Shown here: positions 51,984-60,318 of the stretch, piece by piece
Layout of the letters: every line of letters begins with the position of its first letter
Position numbering within the stretch: position 1 is the stretch's first letter
Assembly (NCBI GenBank): GCA_900546255.1
Contig: URCB01000002.1
Coordinates: 38,280 to 102,279, forward strand
Source: an uncultured Eubacteriales bacterium
Lineage (GTDB): Bacteria; Bacillota; Clostridia; Oscillospirales; Oscillospiraceae
DNA: 64,000 nt
Direction of reading: 5' to 3'
Notes under the pieces: model-generated
What the model saw: the letters and a program-made list of their open reading frames with translations, nothing else
Told to the model about the DNA's origin: nothing
Databases searched by the model: none
Translations under genes and position numbers: made by a program

Positions 51984-54179
51984 TCAAACTGTTGTAAAGT
52001 CGATTTGATCAGCACCTTCTCCAACGATTCCTTCCATATAGCCCAAAAAGGAAGAATACGGCAATTCCCAACAATACAGTCCGGGCTTTAATTCCACGAC
52101 GCGGTATCGGTCCAAATGATATTTTGGAATCGAAACCGAGTTTTGCTGAAGAAGCTGCCAATCTCCACTGCCGGTGCAAAAACTTTCCGCAAGTTTTGGG
52201 TCGACCACGACGGGCACAGTGTCGGAATCAATTACAACGAATTTTTCCGCTACCGTTTGGAATTCTCGTGCAGTCTCCTTTGAATACAAATCGAGTCTTC
52301 TGGAGGCTTCTTGCCGCAGTTCATCTTGAATTGAGCGCGTACTCAGCTTCGGTGCGGGGATCAGACCTTCTTCAAGATATTTCAGCAGAACCGCCGCCGA
52401 CCCTTCTAAGCGCGGATTCCGTTTCAGCAAAGAATCATCCTGCATCTGAAACGTCCAGACCTCCGCGTCATCCAGCAAACCATTTCGATTGATCCGGCCC
52501 GCTGTTTGCAGCAAAGATACCATCGAAGCCGCTTCCCGAAAACCGGTATGAAAAGAAAAATCAACGCCCGCTTCTACACAAGAAGTTGCCACCAAAATCC
52601 AATCCGTATCGGACGGGTCCTGCAATCGCTTCTTAATCCGGTCAATGGTTTTGGCCCGGTCCTTAGGCGTCAAGGCTGTTGAAAGATGTTCCACCTGTTC
52701 TAGGCCATACATTTTGGCAATATCCCGCGCTAATACTGCAGCGCTCTGCACCGTATTGACGATCAAAAGCCGCGGACCCGATGCGTTCATAACCGTATGG
52801 ATCAGCTTTTCTCTGCTCAGCGGCTTTGGCTCCCAGCGAAATCGCACCCTGCGGGATTCATATTGCATCAGCTGCTCACGCAGTTCCTCCGATACCAGTT
52901 CCGGGACTGTGCACGATTCCGGGATTACCCCCTGAAATGTCCAAAAGCGAACCAGCGAACCGGACGCCAGCAGCCAATAACAGCTCCATTCTCTGGCTAA
53001 AACCCGCATCCAATGCCATGCGATGGAGAGCAGATGGACCGGCAGGGCCGCGTGGGCCTCATCCACAAAAATGGCGCTTCCGGGGAGCTCGTGAAGCCTC
53101 CGCAAGGCGGCGGGCTTGTTGGAGGCCAGCGTCTCATAGAACCCGACCGCAGTGGTAACAATAATTGGGGCCCGCCAAAGCGCTGTCAGGTACCGCAAAT
53201 CGTTGTCCTCGAAATCCGCCCGGTGGTGCAGCTCAGCCACTACTTCCTCCGGCTTTTCACCGGGGAGCGTCAGCGCTTTTCGATAAACCTGAACCGCCTG
53301 TGTGATAATATTGGTATAAGGCAGTACCACAAAAATGCGCCGCAGTCCCCGGCGGTCTGCCTGCGCCAGCAAATGTGCCATCACGGCAGTGGTTTTACCG
53401 GAACCCACCGGGCTGTCGCAAGAAACGATATTGTTCTCCGGTTTCGCGTCCCGGCAATTCCAGTACATCGAGCTCCGCAGCGAGCCGCGCTGGTTAAACT
53501 GGCATTCCACAGGCTGTTCTAAATCGCGGACGTAGCGGTCAAGAGAGGCAAGACGTTCCTTTGCTCTAAGGTTTGGAAGATTTTCTTGTGGCAAGCCTTT
53601 TCCCGCACTTTCCGCCGTGTCGCTGTGGTCGGCGTCTGCGATGCAGGATAGCGCCAAACGCAAAAACACGCCAAGATCCCCGCCGCACTGACCCGGGCCT
53701 GCGGGCTGGGAAAGCCACACTTCACGGCGATGGATTTTCAGAAGAGAAGAAAGAGTCGCATTTGTCCTCGCACGGGCGTCGGTATATTCATCGCGGAACG
53801 CCGTTTCTCCCTTCGCTGCTTCCTCAGAAAAATCTGGCAGCCCGCGATGATGGGAATAGACCGTGACGGCGGACCATACCGCATACTGATCCGGTTTCAA
53901 AAGGTATGCCGTCCCGGCATCCACATGATTGACAGGGAGTTTTTTCAGCGCCTTTCCTTCTCCGCGGAGTACTTTTTGATTTTCCTCGTCTAGTTTTCCC
54001 AGATCATGATATTCCGCTGCCCAAGAAACCACTTTTTGCAGCTGACCGGAGGAATCCGCTGCGAATTGTTCCACCTCGGCCGCGTACTGGGTCGCCCGCC
54101 GCCACACATTTTCCACATGATCCTGATAGGCTTGAGCGGGGAAGCCGTTTCGGGCACTGTGTGCAAGCGAACGCATCAT
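51984..54179 (-). CDS. cas3: CRISPR-associated helicase-nuclease Cas3 (type I-C-like)
   Basis: A complete 731-residue Cas3. The N-terminal HD nuclease shows YQDHVENVW (His21), EYHDLGKLD (His58-Asp59) and YSHHRGLP. The helicase has motif I SPVGSGKTT, motif II FVDEAHAALP, and motif VI QTAGRINRNG. All catalytic residues appear intact, so it should degrade DNA once recruited by Cascade. It is the last gene of the operon, its ATG overlapping the cas7 stop by 4 bp. In canonical type I-C loci cas3 comes first. Confidence 0.95.
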   Translation of the reverse strand: MMRSLAHSARNGFPAQAYQDHVENVWRRATQYAAEVEQFAADSSGQLQKVVSWAAEYHDLGKLDEENQKVLRGEGKALKKLPVNHVDAGTAYLLKPDQYAVWSAVTVYSHHRGLPDFSEEAAKGETAFRDEYTDARARTNATLSSLLKIHRREVWLSQPAGPGQCGGDLGVFLRLALSCIADADHSDTAESAGKGLPQENLPNLRAKERLASLDRYVRDLEQPVECQFNQRGSLRSSMYWNCRDAKPENNIVSCDSPVGSGKTTAVMAHLLAQADRRGLRRIFVVLPYTNIITQAVQVYRKALTLPGEKPEEVVAELHHRADFEDNDLRYLTALWRAPIIVTTAVGFYETLASNKPAALRRLHELPGSAIFVDEAHAALPVHLLSIAWHWMRVLAREWSCYWLLASGSLVRFWTFQGVIPESCTVPELVSEELREQLMQYESRRVRFRWEPKPLSREKLIHTVMNASGPRLLIVNTVQSAAVLARDIAKMYGLEQVEHLSTALTPKDRAKTIDRIKKRLQDPSDTDWILVATSCVEAGVDFSFHTGFREAASMVSLLQTAGRINRNGLLDDAEVWTFQMQDDSLLKRNPRLEGSAAVLLKYLEEGLIPAPKLSTRSIQDELRQEASRRLDLYSKETAREFQTVAEKFVVIDSDTVPVVVDPKLAESFCTGSGDWQLLQQNSVSIPKYHLDRYRVVELKPGLYCWELPYSSFLGYMEGIVGEGADQIDFTTV

Positions 54180-55066
54180 AGGTTGACCAGATCGACGACG
54201 CTGGCCAGCCGATTTTTCAGCTCCTCCGGCAAAGAAGCCCGATCCTCATAATCGCTCCAAGAATTTGATGGCATCTCTGCGTCACCCTTGCGGACCGGCG
54301 TCAACGCGTCCAGCAGCAGGTATTCCGGGCAGCTGCCCAGAACATTCTGATGCTCCATATACCATGCGTGACGGATACGGACGTCCGGGCGAATAGCAGA
54401 ACGGTTTAGGTCATAGGCCTGCGGGATCAGCAGCTTGAGAAGCTCGATGTCCTCGGCGGTGCAGCCAGACTTTCCAGCGTAATTCGGGTTCACAAAGAAT
54501 GGCATACAATACACGCCGTGCTCTACCACTCGGTAAGCCATAGGCGCCATACCCGCCTGTTTTCCTTCTTCCACACCCGCCTTATTGGTGTTGGTCAGAC
54601 GCTGTACGTTGATGGGCGCGACAGACAGCCCCATGCCGAACTGAACGACGCCAGTTTTGATATATCCTTTCGCGCTGCCATCCTCCAAAAATGTATTGCC
54701 GAATACGCGTCCGTCCCAGTATTTCCGCACAAAAGAACTGGATAAGAATTTATCCTGATCGAATTTACCAGGCGACACACCCTCTTCCATTTCGCTCCGA
54801 ATCGCTTTTCTGTCTCTGCCCCGATGCTCCAAAATCTGATAGCGCTCCTCATTCTGCAAAAACTGTTCTGGGAGACTGCGGAAAAACGGCGCATTGTGAT
54901 CCTCCAGCAGATCGCGCAGTTTCCGTTTGAAGGAAACCGGAGAGATTTCCCCCAAACCGTTCGCCCTCTGACGTGGATCGCTTTCCCGATCCGGATCGCC
55001 GTTGGGATTCGAGTTGACAACTTCAATGACCAGCAGACCGGTCGCGCGCTTGATCTCAGACTTCAT
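54176..55066 (-). CDS. cas7: Cas7 (Csd2-type) Cascade backbone
   Basis: A 296-residue Cas7. It starts MKSEIKRATGLLVIEVVNSN with the glycine/Asp motif NSNPNGDPDRESDPR typical of Csd2/Csh2-group Cas7, and FKRKLRDLLEDHN. DGRVFGNTFLEDGS matches the VRTFGAV region. Several copies coat the crRNA spacer. ATG 55066 has GGAGGT at a good distance; a start five codons earlier is weaker. The start overlaps cas8c by 11 bp. Confidence 0.92.
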   Translation of the reverse strand: MKSEIKRATGLLVIEVVNSNPNGDPDRESDPRQRANGLGEISPVSFKRKLRDLLEDHNAPFFRSLPEQFLQNEERYQILEHRGRDRKAIRSEMEEGVSPGKFDQDKFLSSSFVRKYWDGRVFGNTFLEDGSAKGYIKTGVVQFGMGLSVAPINVQRLTNTNKAGVEEGKQAGMAPMAYRVVEHGVYCMPFFVNPNYAGKSGCTAEDIELLKLLIPQAYDLNRSAIRPDVRIRHAWYMEHQNVLGSCPEYLLLDALTPVRKGDAEMPSNSWSDYEDRASLPEELKNRLASVVDLVNL

Positions 55067-57161
55067 GATTGGTACCTCCATCTGTTTCTTCCGTTATTTT
55101 GTTTTCGTTTGAACCGCTGTTTTGTTTGTCGCTTTGGGGAAATTGGGCCAGGTACCCGATAAACATCTGCGCGCGTTCCGCCTCTATAAATTTGGTCTTG
55201 AGTTCCGTCTGCTCAGCAATCTGAGAAGCAAGCCGCTCATACAGACGGAGATACCATCCAGCCCGCCAGCTTTCTTTTTCCTTATCGGATCTATTCTTAT
55301 ACTGGTAAGCTTTCGCCCAGGAAATATACGGGATCATGCGCTGACCTAACTGTGTAAGCGTCTGCAAAGGCAGCTCTGCGGCCGCGTTATAAAAACTGCC
55401 GCCGACCAGCTGCGGAGGGAAATCCCCATCGCGTTCAACGCGGCAATATAAAATATGCATCTCATCAGACACCTTCAGAAGCTGTCCGTAAAGATAAGGA
55501 AATTCCTGCATATATTGCTCCTTTCTGCTTCCCAGCCTGTCCAACAGCAGTCCCAGCAAAAGGAAGCTTTTCTGAAATATCTCTTGTGTTCTGGAGACCT
55601 TGTCCAAATGATAGGCATAGCGTCCCAGCTTTACGGCGACCGGTTCTAAATTCCGCAAAAGCGCGGATAAATCGTTCCGAGCCATCGACCCGTCATCAAA
55701 AAACAATTCCAAACCGTGATACCCAGAAAACGGTTTGAATTTCTTGGAAGCGAGCGTGCCGTCCTGTTTCCACGCGGAATTCAGGAGGTTCGCAGCTTCT
55801 AACGGGAACAGATCGCGGCTATTTTCGGATTCAAAAATTCGAGGCAATTCAGGCAGGTTATGGCAGGCTGTCCACCAAATTTCACCGCGCTGTTCCAATT
55901 CTTCCGGCGTGGTGTTGTATGTATAGACAATTTTTGTCCGGCCTTTATCCAACTTTCGGAGAATGAAAATTTGGATTCGATTGGCTCTGGAATCGGTCCC
56001 TGGGTCCTTTCCTTCTCTCAGGGAGCTCAGAAAACGTTTAGCCGCTCCTTCAAAGCTGCTCTGTCCAAAGCCCGTGGACCCTTGGAAAACAGCGGCTAAT
56101 CCGGCCGAAAGAGAAGGCTTGCTTTCCGGATACGCGAACAAAATCTCGCCGGTGTCAAGTTTGCTCCATGTGATGTTTCTGCGCTCCTCCGCTGAGACCC
56201 ATTCCAGTGCGCTTTTTAACCGGAGCCGTGTCGCGGGCGCGATCGGATATGTCGCGTTTTCAATGCGCCCATACCGGTATTGACATTTATGTTCCTTGAA
56301 CATTGTCCGCAAAGACGCGGTAAATCCTCCTGGCAACTTTATCTCCGGCATCGGTTCCTCTACCGCGGCGAATCCCGTCCCAAAAGCGTCAACTGTATCC
56401 TCTTGTCTGGAGCTCTTGTTTTTCTCATCCGCTTTCAGCAAATCTTCATTCAAACGATTTGTAAAAGCGGCGCTGATCGTCGAATATCCCACTTTTACCA
56501 ATTCTGTGCTGTCCAGGATAACGGAAAGGTTTTTAAAATCTTCTTTCGGGTCCTTGTCCGCGTCACCGAAATAAAACAGCATTTGAATAGCGGTCGGGAT
56601 GTCTTTCTTCTCTTCCAGCATACGAAACGCGCATTTTTCCAATTTCTGGCGTAATACCTCAGGGTTCTGAAAAACCTCTGTCTGGCGGAAAAGTATGAAG
56701 ATGGGGTTGTCAGGGTATTCTTTCAAAAACTTTTTCAGCTCTTCCGGAACTTTTTGAAAACAATTCTTGTATTTTCTCAAGAATTTCGAGTTCCAGTTGT
56801 CCGTTTGACACCAGCTTTTTAGTTGCTCCAAGTCGAAATCCACCGTTTTCCCGGAACGCAGATCACCCAGCAGTCTCAGTGATTCTTTATCCGTAACGCG
56901 GTAAAGAGCCGCCAAATTCATTGCCGGATATGATTTCTGGTTATCCCCGTATTTTCTTAATTCCTTCACCGTTTCCTGCGGCAGACCTCTAAGACTCACC
57001 ACGTCAATATTCCCGCTCTCATCGTTTTTTGATAAGAGAATTTGAATACAAGGCGCGTCTTTTTTTACATTCGGCAGAGGAAGGTAAGAGCGATACTGTG
57101 CCCGACCAGAAATCTCGTACTTTTGCATCGCCTGAGAAAGCGTGTACAGCTCATTGATCAC
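55056..57161 (-). CDS. cas8c: Cas8c (Csd1-type) Cascade large subunit, divergent
   Basis: A 701-residue protein in the large-subunit position. The front (LYTLSQAMQKYEISGRAQYR, then CIQILLSKNDESGNIDVVSL) follows the Csd1 layout of a short helix then a strand carrying the RxLLDxxG-like segment; the end (SFYNAAAELPLQTLTQLG) resembles the C-terminal helical bundle. In type I-C the large subunit reads the PAM, and an internal start supplies the small subunit Cas11c. GTG 57161 has GAGGGGG upstream and overlaps cas5 by 11 bp. The identification leans on position and a few motifs because the sequence is divergent. Confidence 0.8.
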   Translation of the reverse strand: MINELYTLSQAMQKYEISGRAQYRSYLPLPNVKKDAPCIQILLSKNDESGNIDVVSLRGLPQETVKELRKYGDNQKSYPAMNLAALYRVTDKESLRLLGDLRSGKTVDFDLEQLKSWCQTDNWNSKFLRKYKNCFQKVPEELKKFLKEYPDNPIFILFRQTEVFQNPEVLRQKLEKCAFRMLEEKKDIPTAIQMLFYFGDADKDPKEDFKNLSVILDSTELVKVGYSTISAAFTNRLNEDLLKADEKNKSSRQEDTVDAFGTGFAAVEEPMPEIKLPGGFTASLRTMFKEHKCQYRYGRIENATYPIAPATRLRLKSALEWVSAEERRNITWSKLDTGEILFAYPESKPSLSAGLAAVFQGSTGFGQSSFEGAAKRFLSSLREGKDPGTDSRANRIQIFILRKLDKGRTKIVYTYNTTPEELEQRGEIWWTACHNLPELPRIFESENSRDLFPLEAANLLNSAWKQDGTLASKKFKPFSGYHGLELFFDDGSMARNDLSALLRNLEPVAVKLGRYAYHLDKVSRTQEIFQKSFLLLGLLLDRLGSRKEQYMQEFPYLYGQLLKVSDEMHILYCRVERDGDFPPQLVGGSFYNAAAELPLQTLTQLGQRMIPYISWAKAYQYKNRSDKEKESWRAGWYLRLYERLASQIAEQTELKTKFIEAERAQMFIGYLAQFPQSDKQNSGSNENKITEETDGGTNHEV

Positions 57162-57834
57162 AGCGGCGCCCCCTCTCAGGATAGATCAGCACGCCTTGAT
57201 GGATCACAAGATTTGTGTCGTAAACCGCGCGCCAGTCCGAACGATATCCCGCCGGAAAAACTTCTCGCAGCATAGATGGAATCACAATATCAGGAATCTC
57301 TGAACATACCTTGGTTCCTTCGCGGAATGGACCGAAGTAAGACGGCGTAAATTCCCGCCACCCCAATGACAGACTGGCAAAGGATTGTCCCCGCGTTAGT
57401 CTCCGGTTGAAAATCTCCTGATAAGCATGGCCAGGCGAAGTCGTGCGGCGGTCCCATTCCAAAGCCGTCTGTGGCATTTTCTCTTTTCGGGGATTTGGCC
57501 GCACCTGGGCATAAAGCCGGTAGCAAACATCGGTCAGAACCGTCGCATAAAGCTGATAGTTGCTCCCATCTTTGACGGATTTGTCCTTCCGCAGCGGGCC
57601 GCCGTAGTTCGTTGCGTAGGAATGATACCGGATCGGACTGCAGATCTCCGCTTTGACCGGCTCTACCAAAACATCCGGCCCCCACAAAACAGACTCAAAC
57701 AACGCTTTCACGGCAGAGTATGTAGGTGCCGGATAGCTGCATGGAGAATCGCCGGTATCAGGCCTGGTCCAAATGGCGGTATTCCCCGCAATTTCCATTT
57801 GGAGCGGATATACTTTGCTGGCCAATATTCTCAC
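57151..57834 (-). CDS. cas5c: Cas5c, predicted crRNA-processing Cascade subunit
   Basis: A 227-residue Cas5 of the type I-C (Cas5d) kind, which in that subtype cuts pre-crRNA because cas6 is absent, as here. The TWTRP-like segment AIWTRPDTGDSPCSYPAPTY, the LFESVLWGPD helix and ICSPIRYHSYATNYGG match the family layout, and FASLSLGWREFTPSYFGPF matches the late LGCREFxA segment. The GTG at 57834 is very close to AAAGGAAG; TTG 57825 may be the true start. First gene of the operon cas5-cas8c-cas7-cas3. Confidence 0.88.
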   Translation of the reverse strand: MRILASKVYPLQMEIAGNTAIWTRPDTGDSPCSYPAPTYSAVKALFESVLWGPDVLVEPVKAEICSPIRYHSYATNYGGPLRKDKSVKDGSNYQLYATVLTDVCYRLYAQVRPNPRKEKMPQTALEWDRRTTSPGHAYQEIFNRRLTRGQSFASLSLGWREFTPSYFGPFREGTKVCSEIPDIVIPSMLREVFPAGYRSDWRAVYDTNLVIHQGVLIYPERGRRCDQ

Positions 57835-58189
57835 CTTCCTTTTCTGTTGTGTTTCCGGGGAGTGATTTTCTCACGGTTCTCTGATGTTTTTTATTTTAGC
57901 ATGGGAAAAATCCCACAATCCGGACTGTAATTAAAAATGTTCAATTATATAGTGAAAATATTTAAAATTTTGAATTGGGAGATTTTTAATTATTATACTG
58001 CAAGTAATTAAAAACAGCAAACTCTTTATTCAATTCCGCATAAGGCAATATATTATTGTGGAACATACAGACCAGGTCTATGCGGTGTCCACGTTGATCT
58101 TACAGGATAGAATTTTTCTCGTATTCATTATCTCCTAATATTTAAATTTCGGTTATTTTTTCGCATCGGAACACAGGCCGTTTTAAATA
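57835..58189. other. AT-rich region upstream of the cas operon
   Basis: About 355 bp, much lower in G+C than the flanks, with several inverted AATTAAAAAT / ATTTTTAATT blocks around 57930-58015 and the palindrome TGGGATTTTTCCCA near 57903. It must hold the cas promoter; TAAAAT (minus strand, near 57900) is a candidate -10. No CRISPR repeats and no protein gene are seen. Confidence 0.6.
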
Positions 58190-58320
58190 TTTTGAAAACG
58201 CGCAAGCAATGCGTGTGGATAGCCACACACAAATCCGGCAAGCAATGCGAGTGTTAATACACACTCACATTTCCTGCCGTCTGCTTGTTGAGGGCAGCGC
58301 CCCCAAGCCCCTTTTGAACA
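58190..58320. other. oriT-like region of a mobilizable element
   Basis: Two copies of GCAAGCAATGCG are each followed by a small inverted repeat: GTGTGG-ATAG-CCACAC, then GAGTGT-TAATAC-ACACTC. Next comes GAGGGCAGCGCCCCC. This arrangement recalls transfer origins of Firmicutes mobilizable elements. No relaxase gene is in the window, so it would be a remnant or depend on another element. Assignment is from memory of such regions. Confidence 0.4.
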
Positions 58321-58462
58321 CAGAATTTCATTCTGTGGCTGCGCGTTCTCCGAACGCTTTTTGCCCCTGTACCCGGTGCCCTGTTTCGGGGCATAGGGTG
58401 TCGTGAATCGCGACATCCTCTGATACTTTTAGGGTGCCCTAAAATGGGGCATCCTCCTTGAT

Positions 58463-58495
58463 GATGGGGTGGCAAAATACCACCCCATCTTTTTC
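58463..58495 (+). terminator. Plus-strand terminator beyond the oriT-like region
   Basis: GATGGGGTGG, loop CAAAATA, CCACCCCATC, then TTTTTCT. It would stop rightward transcription from the oriT-like region. Confidence 0.75.
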
Positions 58496-58497
58496 TT

Positions 58498-58575
58498 TCC
58501 GCGACGGTGGCGACGGTCGCAACGGTGCTGGGAGTACCCCTCAAAACACCGTCGCGACCGTTGCGAGCGTCGCGC
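58498..58575. repeat. Inverted clusters of GCGACGGT-type 9-bp units
   Basis: Three units (GCGACGGTG, GCGACGGTC, GCAACGGTG) are followed, after 19 bp, by three units in the opposite orientation (CACCGTCGC, GACCGTTGC, GAGCGTCGC). The block lies directly behind the RepA-like gene and looks iteron-like or could form a large cruciform. Confidence 0.6.
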
Positions 58576-58576
58576 T

Positions 58577-59388
58577 TTACTCGATTACTTCAAACGCAGG
58601 TGCTTCCACCACCATGTAGGTCAGCCGGATACGCCGCCCGGCGTGTTTGGTTTTGTTCTCGTATTTCACCTGATGTTCTTCCAGCAAGCGGCTGGCGTTC
58701 ACATTCAAATGCTTGGTGAGCCGGTTCACCGCCATGTCCGTCTGGATCGCCTGGGCCAGTTCGGTGGGACTGCCTTCCCATTCGCGGTTCTCGGAGGATA
58801 CGATCTTTGCCACGGCCTCCAGCACCGGGTCTGGAGGCTGCTTCCAAAGCTCATTCTCTGCATGGTCGAGACCCCAAACCAGGCTCTCTTGGTCTTTGCT
58901 CAGATACAGCCGCTGATCCGGCTGGTCTCTGCCTACCACTTCCAAGGTGGCCCTACTATCCGTCCGCTTTTCCTTCTGCATCAGGAGTGCCCCATCCGCA
59001 CAGCCCAACAAGCCGGTGGTGCCCGAGATCATCTCAAAACTATCCCCCGCAGGCTGCTTTCTGGTGTGGTGGACGATCAGGACGCAGATGCCATATCGGT
59101 CAGCAAATTGCTTCAGCTTGCCGATCACCTCATAGTCGCTGGAGTAGCTGTAACTATCGCTCACTGCCTCCCGGACTTTTTGCAGGGTATCCACGATAAT
59201 CAGCTTGGTATCACTGTGTTCCCTAACAAACTTTTCCAGCTGTTCATCTAGGCCACCACCGATCATCTTGGCACTGGTGGCGAAGTGGAGGGAGCTTGTC
59301 CCCTCCACTCCGAACATTCGGAACATCCGACGCTGCAAGCGGCTCTCGTCATCTTCTAGGGCAAGATAGAGCACGGTTCCCTGGTGGA
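58577..59388 (-). pseudogene. RepA-type AAA ATPase, 5'-truncated
   Basis: Codes for the C-terminal ~265 residues of an AAA_25/RSF1010-RepA-like hexameric helicase. The Walker B strand LIIVDTLQKVRE, the sensor IVHHTRKQPAGDSFEMISGT and the C-terminal winged-helix region (PTELAQAIQTDMAVNRLTKH) are present. The N-terminal ~100 residues with the Walker A motif are missing: the frame begins at VLYLALEDD and becomes unrelated sequence about 14 bp upstream, where it abuts a relic in the other orientation. It cannot bind ATP normally and is probably dead. Confidence 0.75.
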
Positions 59389-59393
59389 CTTTG

Positions 59394-59498
59394 TACCACT
59401 ACCCGGAATTTGATAAGACCAAGTGCTGGGCGAAGGTGCCTTTGCAGGAACTCAGCGATATTCGGATGGAATCTTTGAAAACTAATGTCCACGAATGA
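59394..59498 (+). pseudogene. C-terminal relic of the XRE-type regulator (second copy)
   Basis: About 35 codons read YHYPEFDKTKCWAKVPLQEL and then SDIRMESLKTNVHE before TGA. This is the same protein tail as at 50458-50578 (YPEFDTTGHWHKVVPSQGLS). The front of the gene is lost at the junction with the truncated RepA gene. A cargo gene follows immediately, as in the first copy. Confidence 0.65.
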
Positions 59499-59514
59499 AA
59501 GAATAGGTGCGGAT

Positions 59515-60267
59515 ATGAATAAAAAAATATACATTTGGACAATCATAATTTCACTATTGCTTCTAATTCCAGCTTGTATTTGGGATCATAGTATTTTGAC
59601 AATTATATCTGGCATCGGCTGTAGTGGTATTGCAGCTGCAATTATGGCCGTTTTTCTTGAATCGGTGGCTTTAAAGAAAGAAAAGGAAAGAAAAATAAAA
59701 GCAAGAGCCATATATTTTAGGGAAGTTAAAGACCAACTAAAAATGATGATTGAACGTATTCTTTGGTTTGACCAAAGGCTAAATGATGACTTTGATTGGA
59801 ACCAAGATCCAGCGGTCTACTCATCCTTTCAATACATGATTTATGCCGGTCAACAGTATCCAGGTAAAGAAAAAATCTCATTTGAAGAAGCCGAAGAAAG
59901 ATTAAAGGCTTTGAAAGATAAATACTCTCTTGGACAACAATCGAAAATGCAGCCAGAACAACTTCAAAAAGTTCAAAAAATGTTTTTGATTTTGTCTGCA
60001 AGTGGACTGACGCTACTTTCAGAAGCAAATTCAATTAAAGAACGCAGAATAGAACTTGATGCAGAAGATTACTTGTCACTCAAAGAAATTGAGAGTATGT
60101 GTTTCCAAATATCCTTGGGAGTATCTCTAATGTGCAAGCCTAATAAGAACTATGGTGTAGCAATATCCTCATTGGTATCAGCCTATAAGACGATTAGTAA
60201 GACAGGGAATTATACCGATGAAATTAATGTGGGATTACACGGAACGATAAAAATGAGTGAAATATAA
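59515..60267 (+). CDS. Two-TM membrane protein, second cargo gene
   Basis: A 250-residue protein of low G+C (mid-30s percent). Two adjacent membrane segments (about residues 4-22 and 28-48) are followed by a ~200-residue cytoplasmic helical domain with no recognised motif; a basic KKEKERKIKARA stretch follows the second segment. The layout (short TM hairpin plus helical domain) is seen in membrane effectors of defence systems, but nothing specific identifies this one. ATG 59515 follows AGGTG; ATG 59485, overlapping the relic stop region, is an alternative that adds ten residues. A terminator follows. Confidence 0.6.
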   Translation: MNKKIYIWTIIISLLLLIPACIWDHSILTIISGIGCSGIAAAIMAVFLESVALKKEKERKIKARAIYFREVKDQLKMMIERILWFDQRLNDDFDWNQDPAVYSSFQYMIYAGQQYPGKEKISFEEAEERLKALKDKYSLGQQSKMQPEQLQKVQKMFLILSASGLTLLSEANSIKERRIELDAEDYLSLKEIESMCFQISLGVSLMCKPNKNYGVAISSLVSAYKTISKTGNYTDEINVGLHGTIKMSEI

Positions 60268-60274
60268 AAGCAAA

Positions 60275-60318
60275 AGAGAGCTAACTGACTAATCAAAATC
60301 AGTTAGCTCTCTTTTTAT
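60275..60318 (+). terminator. Terminator after the second cargo gene
   Basis: AGAGAGCTAACTGA pairs with TCAGTTAGCTCTCT around an 11-nt loop and is followed by TTTTT. Confidence 0.85.

Noticed and set aside
51634-58600. Search by eye for a CRISPR array beside the cas operon
   Set aside because: No 28-37-bp repeat recurs at regular spacing; the short repeats at 58200-58320 and 58498-58575 are too short and too few.
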